Counted from the stretch's first letter, positions 8,348-17,705 are shown. The stretch: DNA of 64,000 nt from Streptomyces natalensis ATCC 27448 (GCF_000935125.1 NZ_JRKI01000034.1:310001-374000), one strand, 5' to 3'. Numbers and translations: made by a program. The notes: generated from the letters alone by a model not told the origin.

Positions 8348-10438
8348 CTAGTACACCGGCAACGCCAGCAGCGTCGCGCGGTTGAGGACGAACAGACGGT
8401 TGCCGCCGGCGGCGACGGAGCGGGATCCGCCGCCGGCGAGGGCGTACGTCTGATGCTGGTCCTGGCCGGAGCGCGGCAGGCCGGTCACCCCGGTTTCCTC
8501 GCTCTCCACCACCCAGACGCTGTTTCCCTGGACGACCGGTGGCCGCCACGGCGGGGCGACGCCGGCGACCATCATCGGGTCGGCGGCCTGGCTGCCGTCG
8601 GCGTGCAGCGACCGCAGGGCATCGCAGTCCAGTGCGTAGACCACGCCGCCGGCCACAGCGGGCGGCCCCCATCCGGCGGTGCCCCGGCTCGGCGGCCGCA
8701 GCGGGTTGAGGGCCCACAGCTCGCGGCCGCCGGACGCCTCCACCGCCGCCAGGCTGGTACCGCCGAGATAGACGGTGGTGCCGTCGATCGCGGGCCGCAG
8801 CGGCCCCGCGGCCTGCCCCTTGCGGACCCATGCGCGGGAACCGTCCTCGGCACGGACCGCGGCCACGTCCCCCGCCTCCGAACAGAGCACCAGATGGCCG
8901 GCGCCGAGGGCGGCGGCCGGGTGGCCGCCCGACAGTGTCAGTGGCGGCCGCCGGGTCCACCGCACCTTCCCGTCGGTCCCCACACAGCGCAGCCGGCCGT
9001 CGGTGGTCAGCAGGTAGACGTCGTGGGCGTCCGCGGCCAGCAGGGCGCCCACCTCCGCGTCCACCGTCCACCGGGGCGACCCGGTGGCGGCCACCCAGGT
9101 GCGCAGCGTCCCGTCGCCGTCGGCGGTGGCCACCAGCCGGTCGCCGATCGACAGGTAGCCGGCGTCCGCCTTGGCGTCGCCGATGCGCCACCGCTCCCGG
9201 CCGTCGGTCACCCGGCGTGCCGCGACCCCGCCCCCGGAGGCCGCGAACACCACCACATCGCGCACCGGCAGCGGAGCCGGCGATCCGGCGTCGGCCACGT
9301 CCTGGATGGGGCCCCACAGCGGTTTCGGGGAGCCCTCGACGGAGCCGAGCGGTGCGGGTCGCACCTTTGCGGCCGGCGGGATGTCGAAGGGGTCGGGCGG
9401 GGCGTCCCCACGGCTGAGCCACCAGGCGGCACCGCCGCCCGCCGCGGCCACCAGCACCCCGCCGCCGGCGGCCGCGGTCAGCAGCCGCCGCCGGGTGAGG
9501 CGGGCGGTGCCGCCGGGCGCGCCGCCCTCGGGGGCGGTCGAGGGTCCGGCCGGACGGGCCGTCAGGCGGCGTGCCGCCGCTTCCCGTTGCCGGATCTCGT
9601 TTCCCAACCCCCCGGATTTCCACAGCCGTTCGGGCTGCCGCGGCGCCTCCGCGGCGTCGGCGACCTGGGTCGGCAGCGGGCGTGCCGCCGGGTCCTTGGC
9701 GAAGCAGGGCGTGACGAGGTACCGCAGGCCCTCCGGAACGGCCTCCAGGTCGGGGCTGCCGTGCACGACCTCGTACAGGACGGCCGTGACCTCGGCGCCG
9801 GTGTACGCCGGCCGGCCGCCCGCGGCGAAGGCGAGGACGGCGCCGAGGGAGAAGACGTCGGCCGCCGGGCCGACGCGCTGCCCGAGGACCTGTTCGGGCG
9901 CGCCATAGCCGGGGGTGACCGGAATCTGTCCGGTACGGGTCAGGGTCAGGCCGTGCTCGGGGCGGGCGATGCCGAAGTCGATCAGGCGCGGGCCGCGCGA
10001 GGTGAGGACGACGTTGGGGGGCTTCACATCCCGGTGGACCAGCCCCGTGGCGTGTACGTCCTGGAGTGTGCGGGCCAGGGAGCGCGCCAGTTCCCGCACG
10101 GCGGCCTCATCGAGCGGCCCGAAGTTCGTGACGGCGTCGTGCAGGGTCGGGCCGGCCAGGAATTCCGTGGCGATCCAGGGCCTGCCGCCCTCCAGTTCGG
10201 CGGCCAGTACGCGCGCCACGCCCTCGCTGGTCACCGCCTGCGCGGTCCGCGCCTCCCGGAGGAAACGGTCGGCCAGGTGTCCGTCGTGGGCGAGTTCCGG
10301 CAGCAGGACCTTCACCGCGGCGGGGTGTCCGGAGGCGTCCGCTCCGAAGTACACCTTGCCCATACCGCCCTCTCCGAGGACGCCGTGCAGGCGGTAGGGG
10401 CCCAGGCGCAGCGGATCTCCCTGGCCGAGGGGTTTCAC
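8348..10438 (-). CDS. membrane Ser/Thr protein kinase with PQQ/WD40-like sensor region
   Basis: A 696-residue Hanks-type kinase. Residues 22-27 form the glycine loop GEGGMG, K43 is the ATP-binding lysine, H135-R136-D137 the catalytic loop and D154-F155-G156 the metal-binding motif, so it should be active. A hydrophobic segment near 315-340, preceded by TRRRLL, anchors it. The remaining 350 residues are seven or so beta-propeller-type repeats (A-x-G-G-x-V-Y and W-x-V-D blocks) that would lie outside the cell and sense an unknown ligand. It is the last gene of a three-gene unit, 60 bases after the second kinase. The GTG start has AGGAG upstream. Confidence 0.9.
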   Translation of the reverse strand: MKPLGQGDPLRLGPYRLHGVLGEGGMGKVYFGADASGHPAAVKVLLPELAHDGHLADRFLREARTAQAVTSEGVARVLAAELEGGRPWIATEFLAGPTLHDAVTNFGPLDEAAVRELARSLARTLQDVHATGLVHRDVKPPNVVLTSRGPRLIDFGIARPEHGLTLTRTGQIPVTPGYGAPEQVLGQRVGPAADVFSLGAVLAFAAGGRPAYTGAEVTAVLYEVVHGSPDLEAVPEGLRYLVTPCFAKDPAARPLPTQVADAAEAPRQPERLWKSGGLGNEIRQREAAARRLTARPAGPSTAPEGGAPGGTARLTRRRLLTAAAGGGVLVAAAGGGAAWWLSRGDAPPDPFDIPPAAKVRPAPLGSVEGSPKPLWGPIQDVADAGSPAPLPVRDVVVFAASGGGVAARRVTDGRERWRIGDAKADAGYLSIGDRLVATADGDGTLRTWVAATGSPRWTVDAEVGALLAADAHDVYLLTTDGRLRCVGTDGKVRWTRRPPLTLSGGHPAAALGAGHLVLCSEAGDVAAVRAEDGSRAWVRKGQAAGPLRPAIDGTTVYLGGTSLAAVEASGGRELWALNPLRPPSRGTAGWGPPAVAGGVVYALDCDALRSLHADGSQAADPMMVAGVAPPWRPPVVQGNSVWVVESEETGVTGLPRSGQDQHQTYALAGGGSRSVAAGGNRLFVLNRATLLALPVY

Positions 10439-10498
10439 AGTCGGTGGTCTCCTGGATCGGGAACGGCGGTGCGGGACGGGACTGGACGGGGCGGGGCG

Positions 10499-12679
10499 TC
10501 AGGCGAGCGGCAGGGCGAGGGTCCGCTTCTCCTGGCGGACGTACAGCCGGCCGCCCTTGGGGTCGGCGGTCAGGACGAGGGGCGTGGCCTCGTACGTCCA
10601 GACCGCCTTACGGGCGCGCAGGTCGACGGCGCGCAGGCCCTTGTCGTCGGCGCAGTAGGCGTACCGCTCGCCGACCGCCGGAGTCACGTCCCGGCTGTTC
10701 TTCCTGCCGGACAGCCCCTTCTCCTGCCAGTTCAGCGTGCCGGAGAGGGCGTCGACGGCGATCAGCCCCCGGTCGGCCTCGGTGCAGTAGACGACGCCGT
10801 CCTGGACGAGGGGCGCGCCGTAGCGGCGTTCCTCTCCCGCGCTGTCGCCCACGTCGCGCCCGTTGCCGACCATCCACTCCAGCCCGCCGTCGGACAGCCG
10901 GCGGGCGGTGAGGTTCTCGGCACCCAGGTAGACGTTGTGGTCGTCGGCGACCAGCCGGGACGGCGGGGTGGCGCCCGCGAACGTCTCGGACATCTCCCAC
11001 TGTTTGCGGCCGTGCTTCTTGTCGTGCGACGAGAGGAGGATGAAGTGCGAGTCCGTCGACGGGCTCCCGCACAGCACCACCCGGGACCCGATGACCGCAC
11101 CGCACAGCGCCGGCGGAAAACCCTGGGCCTGCGGCCCCTCCACCGGGCTGCGCCAGCGCTCCTTGCCCGACTTCAGATCGGCCGCGACCAGGTACCAGCT
11201 CTTGCCGGAGGCGGCCCGGGCCACCAGGTAGGCGATGCCGTCGACCACGCACAGCAGTTGGTTGAACTGCTCCTTGCCAGCGAACGCGGAGAGCTCGGCC
11301 AGCGGTTTGCCCAGGTAGCCGGTGGTCTGCGAGACCTCGCACACCGCCAGCGACGCCTTCTCCCGGTACCCCCGCAGGGCGTACACCCGTGTTCCGTCGG
11401 TGGCCGACCGCCAGGTCTCCTCTATGCTCGCCTGCCAGGTCGACTTGCCCGACTCGGCGTTGATGCCGCACAGCACGATCCCCGCGCGCATGACCAGATT
11501 CCGGCCCACCTGCATCACCTCGCCGCCGGAGGCCGGGCACCACAGGGCGTTGCTCCACAGCTGGGTCGGGGGCTTCGGCCGGTCGACGGCGTCCTTCTTC
11601 GTGCCGCCGCCCCCGGTGCCCCCGGACCCCGCGAACAGGGCCCAGCCCCCGCCGCCGAGCAGGCCGCCGCCCAGGAGGGCACCCCCGGCCACGGACAGCA
11701 GCCGCCGCCTGGAGATGCCCGCCGGTGCGGCCTCGGGCCGCGGCGCCTCGGCGGGCACCGGCGGCGGCAAGCGGTGCGGCGGCTCGCGCCACACCTCGTC
11801 GCTGCGCCGGGCGATCTCCCTCAGCACCGCGTCGGGCAGCAGGTCCGCGAAGCCGCCGCGGTCGGCCGGGGCGTCCTCGCCGCCGCCCAGCGCGGTCCGC
11901 AGCTCGGTGGTGGACGGGCGGTGCGCGGGATCCTTGGCCAGACAGCGGACGAGCAGGGGACGCAGCGGCTCGGGAACCCCGCTGAGGTCGGGCTCGCCGT
12001 ACCGGACGCGGTACAGCAGGTCGGTGGGGGCCCCGCCGCCGAACGGGCCGACGCCGGTGGCGGCGAAGACCAGCACCCCGGCCAGCGCGAACACATCGCC
12101 CGCCGCCGCGTGTTCCAGGCCCGCCGCCTGCTCGGGAGACATGAACGCCGGCGTTCCCACGGCGTTGCCGACGTTCGTCAGATGCTCGTCGCCGAAGGCC
12201 CGGGCGATGCCGAAGTCGATGATCCGCGGGCCTTGCGCCGTCACCAGGACGTTCGACGGCTTCAGGTCGCGGTGCACCACCTCGGAGCGGTGCAGCTGCT
12301 CCAGACCTGCGGCGAGGGAGGCGCCGAGCATGCGCACGGCCGGCTCCGCAAGCGGGCCGCCCGCCTCGACGGCCGCGTCCAGCGGGGGGCCGAGGACGTA
12401 CTCGGTGGCCAGCCACGGGGTCGGCGCCTGGGGGTCGGCGTCGACGACCACCGCACCGTGACGGGCGCCGATGACGCGTGCCGCGTCCGCCTCCAGCCGG
12501 AAGCGGGTCCGCAGCGTGGTGTCCGCGGCGAGACGGGTGTGCAGCGTCTTCACCGCGACCGTGCGGCCGCCCGCCGAATGGGCCAGGTAGACGGTGCCCA
12601 TACCGCCCGCACCGAGGCGGGCGAGGATCCGGAACGGCCCAACGGTGTGCGGGTCGTCATGCAGCAGTGGGGAGATCAT
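10499..12679 (-). CDS. membrane Ser/Thr protein kinase with PQQ/WD40-like sensor region
   Basis: A 726-residue paralogue of the downstream kinase. The glycine loop GAGGMG is at 23-28, catalytic K44, H136-R137-D138, and D155-F156-G157 are all present. A hydrophobic segment near 325-350 after SRRRLL is followed by an extracytoplasmic beta-propeller-type region of PQQ repeats. Such receptors phosphorylate cytoplasmic proteins in response to cell-envelope signals. The start lies in a tandemly duplicated 45-base segment that creates a 13-codon ORF directly upstream, so translation may be modulated. It lies 51 bases downstream of the pseudokinase gene. Confidence 0.9.
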   Translation of the reverse strand: MISPLLHDDPHTVGPFRILARLGAGGMGTVYLAHSAGGRTVAVKTLHTRLAADTTLRTRFRLEADAARVIGARHGAVVVDADPQAPTPWLATEYVLGPPLDAAVEAGGPLAEPAVRMLGASLAAGLEQLHRSEVVHRDLKPSNVLVTAQGPRIIDFGIARAFGDEHLTNVGNAVGTPAFMSPEQAAGLEHAAAGDVFALAGVLVFAATGVGPFGGGAPTDLLYRVRYGEPDLSGVPEPLRPLLVRCLAKDPAHRPSTTELRTALGGGEDAPADRGGFADLLPDAVLREIARRSDEVWREPPHRLPPPVPAEAPRPEAAPAGISRRRLLSVAGGALLGGGLLGGGGWALFAGSGGTGGGGTKKDAVDRPKPPTQLWSNALWCPASGGEVMQVGRNLVMRAGIVLCGINAESGKSTWQASIEETWRSATDGTRVYALRGYREKASLAVCEVSQTTGYLGKPLAELSAFAGKEQFNQLLCVVDGIAYLVARAASGKSWYLVAADLKSGKERWRSPVEGPQAQGFPPALCGAVIGSRVVLCGSPSTDSHFILLSSHDKKHGRKQWEMSETFAGATPPSRLVADDHNVYLGAENLTARRLSDGGLEWMVGNGRDVGDSAGEERRYGAPLVQDGVVYCTEADRGLIAVDALSGTLNWQEKGLSGRKNSRDVTPAVGERYAYCADDKGLRAVDLRARKAVWTYEATPLVLTADPKGGRLYVRQEKRTLALPLA

Positions 12680-12741
12680 GGCCTCAGCGCTCTTGCCGGT
12701 CGTCGTACGGGAGTGGGGAGATCATGGCGCTCAGCGCTCTG
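12668..12741. repeat. 45-bp tandem duplication across the pseudokinase stop and kinase start
   Basis: The segment AGTGGGGAGATCATGGC followed by CTCAGCGCTCT occurs twice with a period of about 45 bases. On the minus strand each copy reads GAGCGCTGAG then a short gap and ATGATCTCCCCACT, so both the stop context of the pseudokinase and the start of the kinase are duplicated. It looks like a small recent tandem duplication. Confidence 0.85.
12684..12725 (-). CDS. possible 13-codon leader ORF upstream of the kinase
   Basis: The upstream copy of the duplicated start gives ATG ATC TCC CCA and ends at a TGA only 4 bases before the true kinase ATG. The peptide would be MISPLPYDDRQER. It begins 5 bases after the pseudokinase stop codon. 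It may simply relay ribosomes from the pseudokinase to the kinase. It has no independent evidence of being made. Confidence 0.3.
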   Translation of the reverse strand: MISPLPYDDRQER

Positions 12742-13603
12742 GGGAGGGGAGTGCGGCGGCAAGCACCTCGGCCGACTGACGGGACAGCGCCTCGACGACC
12801 CGGCCGGGCAGCGACACCGGCTCCACTGAGGCGGTCAGCGCGCCGTACGCCGCGCCCGGCAGCAACTCGGCCAGCACCCTCGCCGGTTCGGGCCGGCCTT
12901 CCGGGTCGCGCGAACGGCACGCCGTGACGATCTCCCGCAGGCCGACGGGGATCTCCTGCCGCTCGGGCACGGTCTGCCCGGTCGCCGCGTACGCCAGCAC
13001 GGCACCCAGCGCGTAGACGTCACCGGCCCGGTCCGCCGGTCCGCCCGCCGCCAGTTCGGGAGCGAGGCAGCCGGTCTCCAGCACGGTGGCCGGTACGGGC
13101 GCGTCCCCTGCCACCGCGGTCGCGCGGGTCGCGCCGAAGCAGCCCAGGAGCGGCCCGCAGGCGGTCAGCAGCACGCCCGCCGGGCAGACCCCGCCGTGCA
13201 CGACGCCCAGGACGTGCGCCGAGGCCAGGGCTTCGGCCAGCGTGCCGCCGACCGTGCGCACCAACGCCTCCGGCAGCGGCCCGCCGTACGCCGCCAGAAC
13301 AGCCGGCAACGGCAACACGGGCCGATAGGGCGACGAGTACCAGGGAAAGGCCGGCGACCCCCCGACCTGGGCAACCGGCCAGAACCCGGGCTGAACCAGC
13401 CGAACCGCCTGCTGCGCCTCGGTCGCCCACCGCGCCGGGTCACCACCGGCCGGCGGCAGGCACACCAGCACGGTACGCCCGCCGTCAGCACTGCGCGCCA
13501 GATACCGACGCTCGGGCACACCCCGGCTCCCGTCGGCATCCAGCCGGGCCAGCACCACAAAGTCCCCGATCCGCACAGGATCGTCCTGCCGCAGCCTCTC
13601 CAC
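12731..13603 (-). CDS. protein-kinase-like pseudokinase
   Basis: A 290-residue protein whose fold pattern follows the neighbouring kinases: P-V-R-I-G-D-F start, a Y-L-A-R-S-A-D-G-G-R-T-V strand pair like that of the second kinase, a V-V-H-x-x-V-x-P-x-x-V-L-L catalytic-loop region and the A-G-D-V-Y-A-L-G-A-V-L-A helix. The key residues are lost: the ATP lysine position reads C48, HRD reads H136-G137-G138, DFG reads C155-F156-G157 without the Asp, and the glycine loop is gone. It cannot phosphorylate in the normal way and has no membrane or sensor part. As first gene of the unit it is probably a cytoplasmic regulator or scaffold of the two kinases, which is inference. Confidence 0.8.
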   Translation of the reverse strand: MERLRQDDPVRIGDFVVLARLDADGSRGVPERRYLARSADGGRTVLVCLPPAGGDPARWATEAQQAVRLVQPGFWPVAQVGGSPAFPWYSSPYRPVLPLPAVLAAYGGPLPEALVRTVGGTLAEALASAHVLGVVHGGVCPAGVLLTACGPLLGCFGATRATAVAGDAPVPATVLETGCLAPELAAGGPADRAGDVYALGAVLAYAATGQTVPERQEIPVGLREIVTACRSRDPEGRPEPARVLAELLPGAAYGALTASVEPVSLPGRVVEALSRQSAEVLAAALPSPER

Positions 13604-14101
13604 CCGGCTTCTCCCCCGTCAGGCTCGTCAACAGACGGGAGCTTATATACGGCGGGAGCGGGGGGTGGGCAGGGGGGACCTGCATGCGGGCCAGGGGGCG
13701 GCCGGTGCCCGTAGCGCACGCTCTGGCCCGAGTCGTCGAGCCGCGGCGGCGGGACCATCGTCCGGTACCGCCACCGCACCATCCGGTCCCCCCGACGGCC
13801 GGCGTACTGCCGCCTCCCGGCTACGCGCCCACGCGGCGGCTCTCCAGTCCCACGCCCAACGGCTGCGCGCAAAGGCCGCCGCGTCGTCCTCGACATCTCC
13901 TGCGACGGGCACCGTCCGGGCTGAGCACGGAGGTGGTCGCGCGAAGCCCTGGTCTTCCGGCCGCTCGCAGATCGGGAGTTCATCGGCATTTCAGCGCCTC
14001 CCGCGAGAGTGGCAGGCAACGAACCGAACGACCCGTCGCGCACCCATGTCCTTGACACCTGTCCGTACGTGCACGTGGTCGGTGAACGAACGGAGACCCC
14101 G
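13604..14101. other. intergenic region between the divergent pseudokinase and membrane-protein genes
   Basis: About 500 bases with no convincing gene. Short open frames exist on both strands but none has a ribosome site and family resemblance together. It should contain two divergent promoters; none was clear by eye. Confidence 0.4.
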
Positions 14102-14497
14102 ATGGACGACCTGTTGCACAAGCTGGTTTCGGCAGTCATCACCGGTGCGCTGATTGCCCTGGTGGGAGCTCTCAGCGTGGCCGTACGCAGGCGGCGGGTC
14201 GCCCGGGAGGAGGCCGCTGCTCCGGCTCCGGTGGAAGACCGCAGCCAGACACTGCTGCGTCAGGCCCGGCAGTTGGACGACAGCCGCGATGAACTGGCCG
14301 CTCAGGGCCGGCAGACGGAAGCCCTGGCACAGGCCAGGGAGGCTGCCGAGCTGTGGCGTGAGCTCACCCGGGTACGACCGGGGCGCTTCCATGTGGAACG
14401 GCGGGAGGCGCTGGGACGTCTGAGCGAGCTGCTGGCTGCCCTGGGCCAAGGTGACCAGGCAGCGCAGGTCCGCCAGGAAGCCGCCGGGCTCTCCTGA
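14102..14497 (+). CDS. single-pass membrane protein with TPR-like cytoplasmic helix pair
   Basis: A 131-residue protein: short N-terminus, one membrane span (LVSAVITGALIALVGALSVAV) followed by RRRR, then an Ala/Glu/Arg-rich alpha-helical tail with repeats such as ALAQAREAAELWRELT and LGRLSELLAALG that look like tetratricopeptide helices. The orientation, with the RRRR after the span, puts the helical part in the cytoplasm. The family is not known to me. It is followed after 35 bases by another unknown gene in the same direction. Confidence 0.6.
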   Translation: MDDLLHKLVSAVITGALIALVGALSVAVRRRRVAREEAAAPAPVEDRSQTLLRQARQLDDSRDELAAQGRQTEALAQAREAAELWRELTRVRPGRFHVERREALGRLSELLAALGQGDQAAQVRQEAAGLS

Positions 14498-14532
14498 GGA
14501 CCGGACTCTCCTGAGGAAGCGAGGGAACCGCG

Positions 14533-15174
14533 ATGCCTGCCGCCATCTGGACCGGCCGAAACGCATATCCGGAGAGGGTTGCCGCCGACATGGCCGCAGC
14601 GCTGAGGGACGAACTCGGCCTTGCGGAGCCACCGTCGGCCGTAACCTTGCCGGCCGAGAGCGCCGGTGTGCCGGCCGGGAGCCTGCTGCCGCCGCGCGAG
14701 CGCTTCAGCGGAATGCCCGCGCCGACGTACTGCCTCGTCCATGTCGACTCCCCCGCGCCCAGGGGCTTCGAACTGCGTGCCTCGGTCATGAGCGGGCGCT
14801 CGGGATTCCGCCGAAGTCTCGGGCTGGGCCCGCTTCTCTACGCCGTGCTCCTGACGACGCGGGTTCCCTCCCGCATCGAACTCGGTCTCGGCCCGACCCG
14901 TGGCTCCTCCCCCTGGGAAGGAGATGCCACGATCACGGACCGCCTGAACCGGGATGCCCAACTGCTCGACCTGGCCCGTACTCTCACACCCGCCACGGCC
15001 GGACCCGACCGGCACCACACCTGGCAGGTGCCACGACGGCTGACGATCGATCCACACCCGCACGGTGCGGTTCTGCTCGTCCAGACCCTGCACCGCCCCA
15101 CCGCCCACGCCTGGTCCCTCGGCGCCCCTCTCGTACTCGACGTCGCCGCCGGCATCGAAACGGCGCTCGGGTAG
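14533..15174 (+). CDS. protein of unknown function
   Basis: A 213-residue soluble protein with no signal peptide or membrane span. It shows mixed alpha/beta character (TYCLVHVDSP, GAVLLVQTL) and no motif that I recognise. A GAGGGA ribosome site precedes the ATG at 14533. It probably forms an operon with the small membrane protein and ends at a strong hairpin shared with the CHAP gene. Confidence 0.6.
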   Translation: MPAAIWTGRNAYPERVAADMAAALRDELGLAEPPSAVTLPAESAGVPAGSLLPPRERFSGMPAPTYCLVHVDSPAPRGFELRASVMSGRSGFRRSLGLGPLLYAVLLTTRVPSRIELGLGPTRGSSPWEGDATITDRLNRDAQLLDLARTLTPATAGPDRHHTWQVPRRLTIDPHPHGAVLLVQTLHRPTAHAWSLGAPLVLDVAAGIETALG

Positions 15175-15199
15175 CGCCCTACGCGAACAGCGCCACGAG

Positions 15200-15238
15200 C
15201 CGTGACGGTTGGCCGGACGACCCGGCGAACCGTCACGG
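15200..15238. terminator. bidirectional hairpin terminator
   Basis: An 11-bp perfect stem (CCGTGACGGTT at 15200-15210, complement at 15228-15238) continues into an inner GCCGG/CCGGC stem, between two convergent genes. Confidence 0.8.
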
Positions 15239-15247
15239 ACCATGAGG

Positions 15248-15814
15248 CTAGTTGGTCGGAGAGACGTAGCCGCTGATCGTCATGCCCCAATACGAACTGT
15301 CCCCCACCGCACCGCTGTAGGGACCGTCGTGGTGGGCTGCGGAGGTGGAAGGATCGTTGGTGACTTCGTTGCCGCCGATGCTCTCGATGGTCCCGTCGTC
15401 ATTGACCGCCGTGACGATGGCAACGTGATCGGCGTATCCGTTGCCGTTGTAGTTGAAGACGACGGCGTCACCGACATGGGGATCCGGGTGCAGCCCCGCA
15501 CCGTACTGTCCGAAGCTGCCGGCCGCCGGGGTCAACCCGCTGACGTTGTAGCCCGACTGCGCCCAGACCCACGACACGAAGTCGGCGCACCAGTTCTCCG
15601 GCGAGCCACCTGCGCCCGTGCAACTGGAGTTGTAGCCCTGTTCGCCCGCGCTGTTCGTGTCACAGGCATGATGGTCGAGATTCGCGTTCGCGACCGTGAC
15701 GATGTCGTCGGTCGTGGCCGACGCCGTGCCTGCGCTCACTATGAGGGCCGGTACCACCAGCGCCGCTGCCGCCATGCCCCTGACAATTACGTGACGCGCC
15801 TTCCGGGTTGCCAT
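15248..15814 (-). CDS. secreted CHAP-domain peptidoglycan hydrolase
   Basis: A 188-residue protein with a signal peptide cleaved after SASA near residue 33. The CHAP catalytic Cys lies in NWCADFVSWVWAQ and the His in YADHVAIV, with an Asn/Asp-rich NYNGNGYADH loop. CHAP enzymes cut peptide cross-links or the glycan-peptide bond of cell walls. Two more cysteines (CDTNSAGEQGYNSSC) may form a disulfide. The ATG has GAGAGGTG upstream. It is monocistronic. Confidence 0.88.
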   Translation of the reverse strand: MATRKARHVIVRGMAAAALVVPALIVSAGTASATTDDIVTVANANLDHHACDTNSAGEQGYNSSCTGAGGSPENWCADFVSWVWAQSGYNVSGLTPAAGSFGQYGAGLHPDPHVGDAVVFNYNGNGYADHVAIVTAVNDDGTIESIGGNEVTNDPSTSAAHHDGPYSGAVGDSSYWGMTISGYVSPTN

Positions 15815-16439
15815 AATTCACCTCTCCGTTTCAGCTCTCTGATTCAGCTCTCTGTTCCAGCGAATGCGGACGTGATCGCGAGTCCGCTTGCGCGCGCACC
15901 TCGAACACGTCACGTAGAACGGTAGGAACGCCCGATGGAATCGCTGTGAAACGGTGAATCCGTTACTCCTGCCGGGTCCTGACGCGGGCAAGCATCAGTT
16001 CTGAAAACGAGAATCGCCATGTGCAGGCGCGGTACACGCTGACGGAGACCGACCACGGCCATGTCTGGGGCGCCTGCGCCCCCGGGAGCACTCACCGGCC
16101 GCAGGACGACGCCACAGCGAGCAAGGCATGTCCGATCGTGAATTCACCAAGGAACCGGACGCCGAAATGGCGACGGTTGGGTAATTCCTTGCACCCGATC
16201 GGACGCATAGCGTCTACAACGTATCCGTCGGGTCGGGCGCCCATGCCGGTGAGGTCCAGAACTCCCGTATTGCGCCGATCTGTCGGGATTACGGGCACCG
16301 AGCTTCCCGTCGAGCTTCCCCCGACCTTCTTATCTCCCTCTCGCATTCCGCTTACTGTCGATTTACCGTCGACTTACCTCAGGCTTTACGACATATGATC
16401 CATTGCATGTCTCCCGGAGCCCCGACGGAGAGATAGCGG
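15815..16439. other. intergenic region between the divergent CHAP and GT4 genes
   Basis: 625 bases with no supported gene. The last 120 bases are AT-richer than average, with a repeated TTTACC/TTACC pattern and CATATGAT near 16391, and are the likely promoter of the glycosyltransferase gene. Confidence 0.4.
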
Positions 16440-17705
16440 ATGAAGATCGCATTCCTCCTGCACAATGCCTACGGCATCGGCGGGACAATACGCACCACGT
16501 TCAATCTCGCCGCCGCTCTGGCCGACCGGCACGACGTCGAGATCGTCTCCATGATGCGGCACCGCGAGAATCCACGCCTCACGATCGACCCCCGGGTCAC
16601 TCTGGTCCCGCTGGTGGACACCCGACCGGACAGCGCCGACACACGCAACCCGCTGTACTCCCGGGCCGCGCGGGCCTTCCCGGCGGCGGAAACGCAGCAT
16701 CGTCACTACAACAGGCTCATCGACGTCCGCGCCGAGAAGTTGCTGCGCCACCACGACGCCGACGTATTCATCGGCACCAGGCCCGGTCTGAACGTCTACC
16801 TCGCGCGCTTCGGGCCGCGCCGCGCGTTGCGCATCGCCCAGGAGCACCTCAGCCACGACAGGCACAGCAGATGGCTGCGCGCCGAGCTGGCCCCGCACTA
16901 CAGGAGTCTGGACGCGCTGGTCACCACGACCGAGGCAGACGCCGCCATCTACCGCGCCAGGATGCCGCTGGCGGGCGCCCACGTCCTCGCCATCCCCAAC
17001 AGCGTCCCCGACCCCTTGCTCCCACCGTCCGACGGCACGGCGAAGACCGTCGCAGCGGCGGGGCGGCTCTCTCGCGGCAAGCGCTACGACCTGCTCATCG
17101 ACGCCTTCTCGAAGGTCGCCGCCGAGCACCCGGACTGGCAGTTGCGGATCTACGGCGGTGGGCCGGAACACGAGCGGCTCGCCGCCCTCATCGGCAGGCT
17201 CGGGCTGGGCGATACCGTCCACCTGATGGGAGCGCGCTCGCCCATCGAGCCGGAGTTTGCGAAGGCGTCGGTCGTCGCGGTCTCCTCCGACGCCGAATCG
17301 TTCGGCATGACGATCGTGGAGGCGATGCGCTGCGGGGTGCCGGTGGTCAGCACCGACTGCCCGCTCGGCCCGGCCGAAATAATCCGTGAGAAGGCCGACG
17401 GCCTGCTGGTGCCGGTGGGTGACGCGAACGCGCTCGCCCAGGCACTGTGCGAGCTCATCGAGGATGAGCCGGGCCGCCGCCGGATGGGCACGACCGCCCT
17501 CCACAACGCCGCCCGCTTCGCCCCGGCACCCATCGCCCACCGGTACGAGCAGCTCTTCGCCGCACTGCCCCAGGCCCGCGCCAAGCGGCGGGAAAGGCAA
17601 CACCGCAGCATCGCCTTCCGCGTCCCGTTCCGGTGCGCGCCGTATCTGACCGTCGCGCTCCGCGTTGCCATCCGGGTGCGACGGAGAATGCGCCGAACGT
17701 CATAG
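16440..17705 (+). CDS. family 4 glycosyltransferase
   Basis: A 421-residue GT-B protein. Residues 1-20 hold the N-terminal GIGG-T loop for the acceptor domain. The C-terminal Rossmann domain begins near 200 with AAAGRLSRGKRYDLLIDAF, and the nucleotide-sugar motif E-S-F-G-M-T-I-V-E-A-M is at about 280, with retaining-GT4 residues in place. It transfers a sugar from NDP- or GDP-sugar to an unknown acceptor; related Streptomyces proteins act on wall teichoic or extracellular glycans. The tail is strongly basic, perhaps for membrane contact. It has GGAGAG upstream and stands alone. Confidence 0.88.
   Translation: MKIAFLLHNAYGIGGTIRTTFNLAAALADRHDVEIVSMMRHRENPRLTIDPRVTLVPLVDTRPDSADTRNPLYSRAARAFPAAETQHRHYNRLIDVRAEKLLRHHDADVFIGTRPGLNVYLARFGPRRALRIAQEHLSHDRHSRWLRAELAPHYRSLDALVTTTEADAAIYRARMPLAGAHVLAIPNSVPDPLLPPSDGTAKTVAAAGRLSRGKRYDLLIDAFSKVAAEHPDWQLRIYGGGPEHERLAALIGRLGLGDTVHLMGARSPIEPEFAKASVVAVSSDAESFGMTIVEAMRCGVPVVSTDCPLGPAEIIREKADGLLVPVGDANALAQALCELIEDEPGRRRMGTTALHNAARFAPAPIAHRYEQLFAALPQARAKRRERQHRSIAFRVPFRCAPYLTVALRVAIRVRRRMRRTS

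Noticed and set aside
8240..12829. 1529-codon open frame on the plus strand
   Set aside because: Antisense to two clear kinase genes. Composition is Arg/Gly/Pro-rich noise typical of the opposite strand in Streptomyces.
13643..13912. 90-codon minus-strand ORF upstream of the pseudokinase
   Set aside because: No ribosome site or recognisable motif; Arg/Ala/Pro-rich as random high-GC frames.
14009..14101. Longer start for the small membrane protein
   Set aside because: The extra 31 residues are polar and unlike a leader; the ATG at 14102 begins directly before the membrane span.
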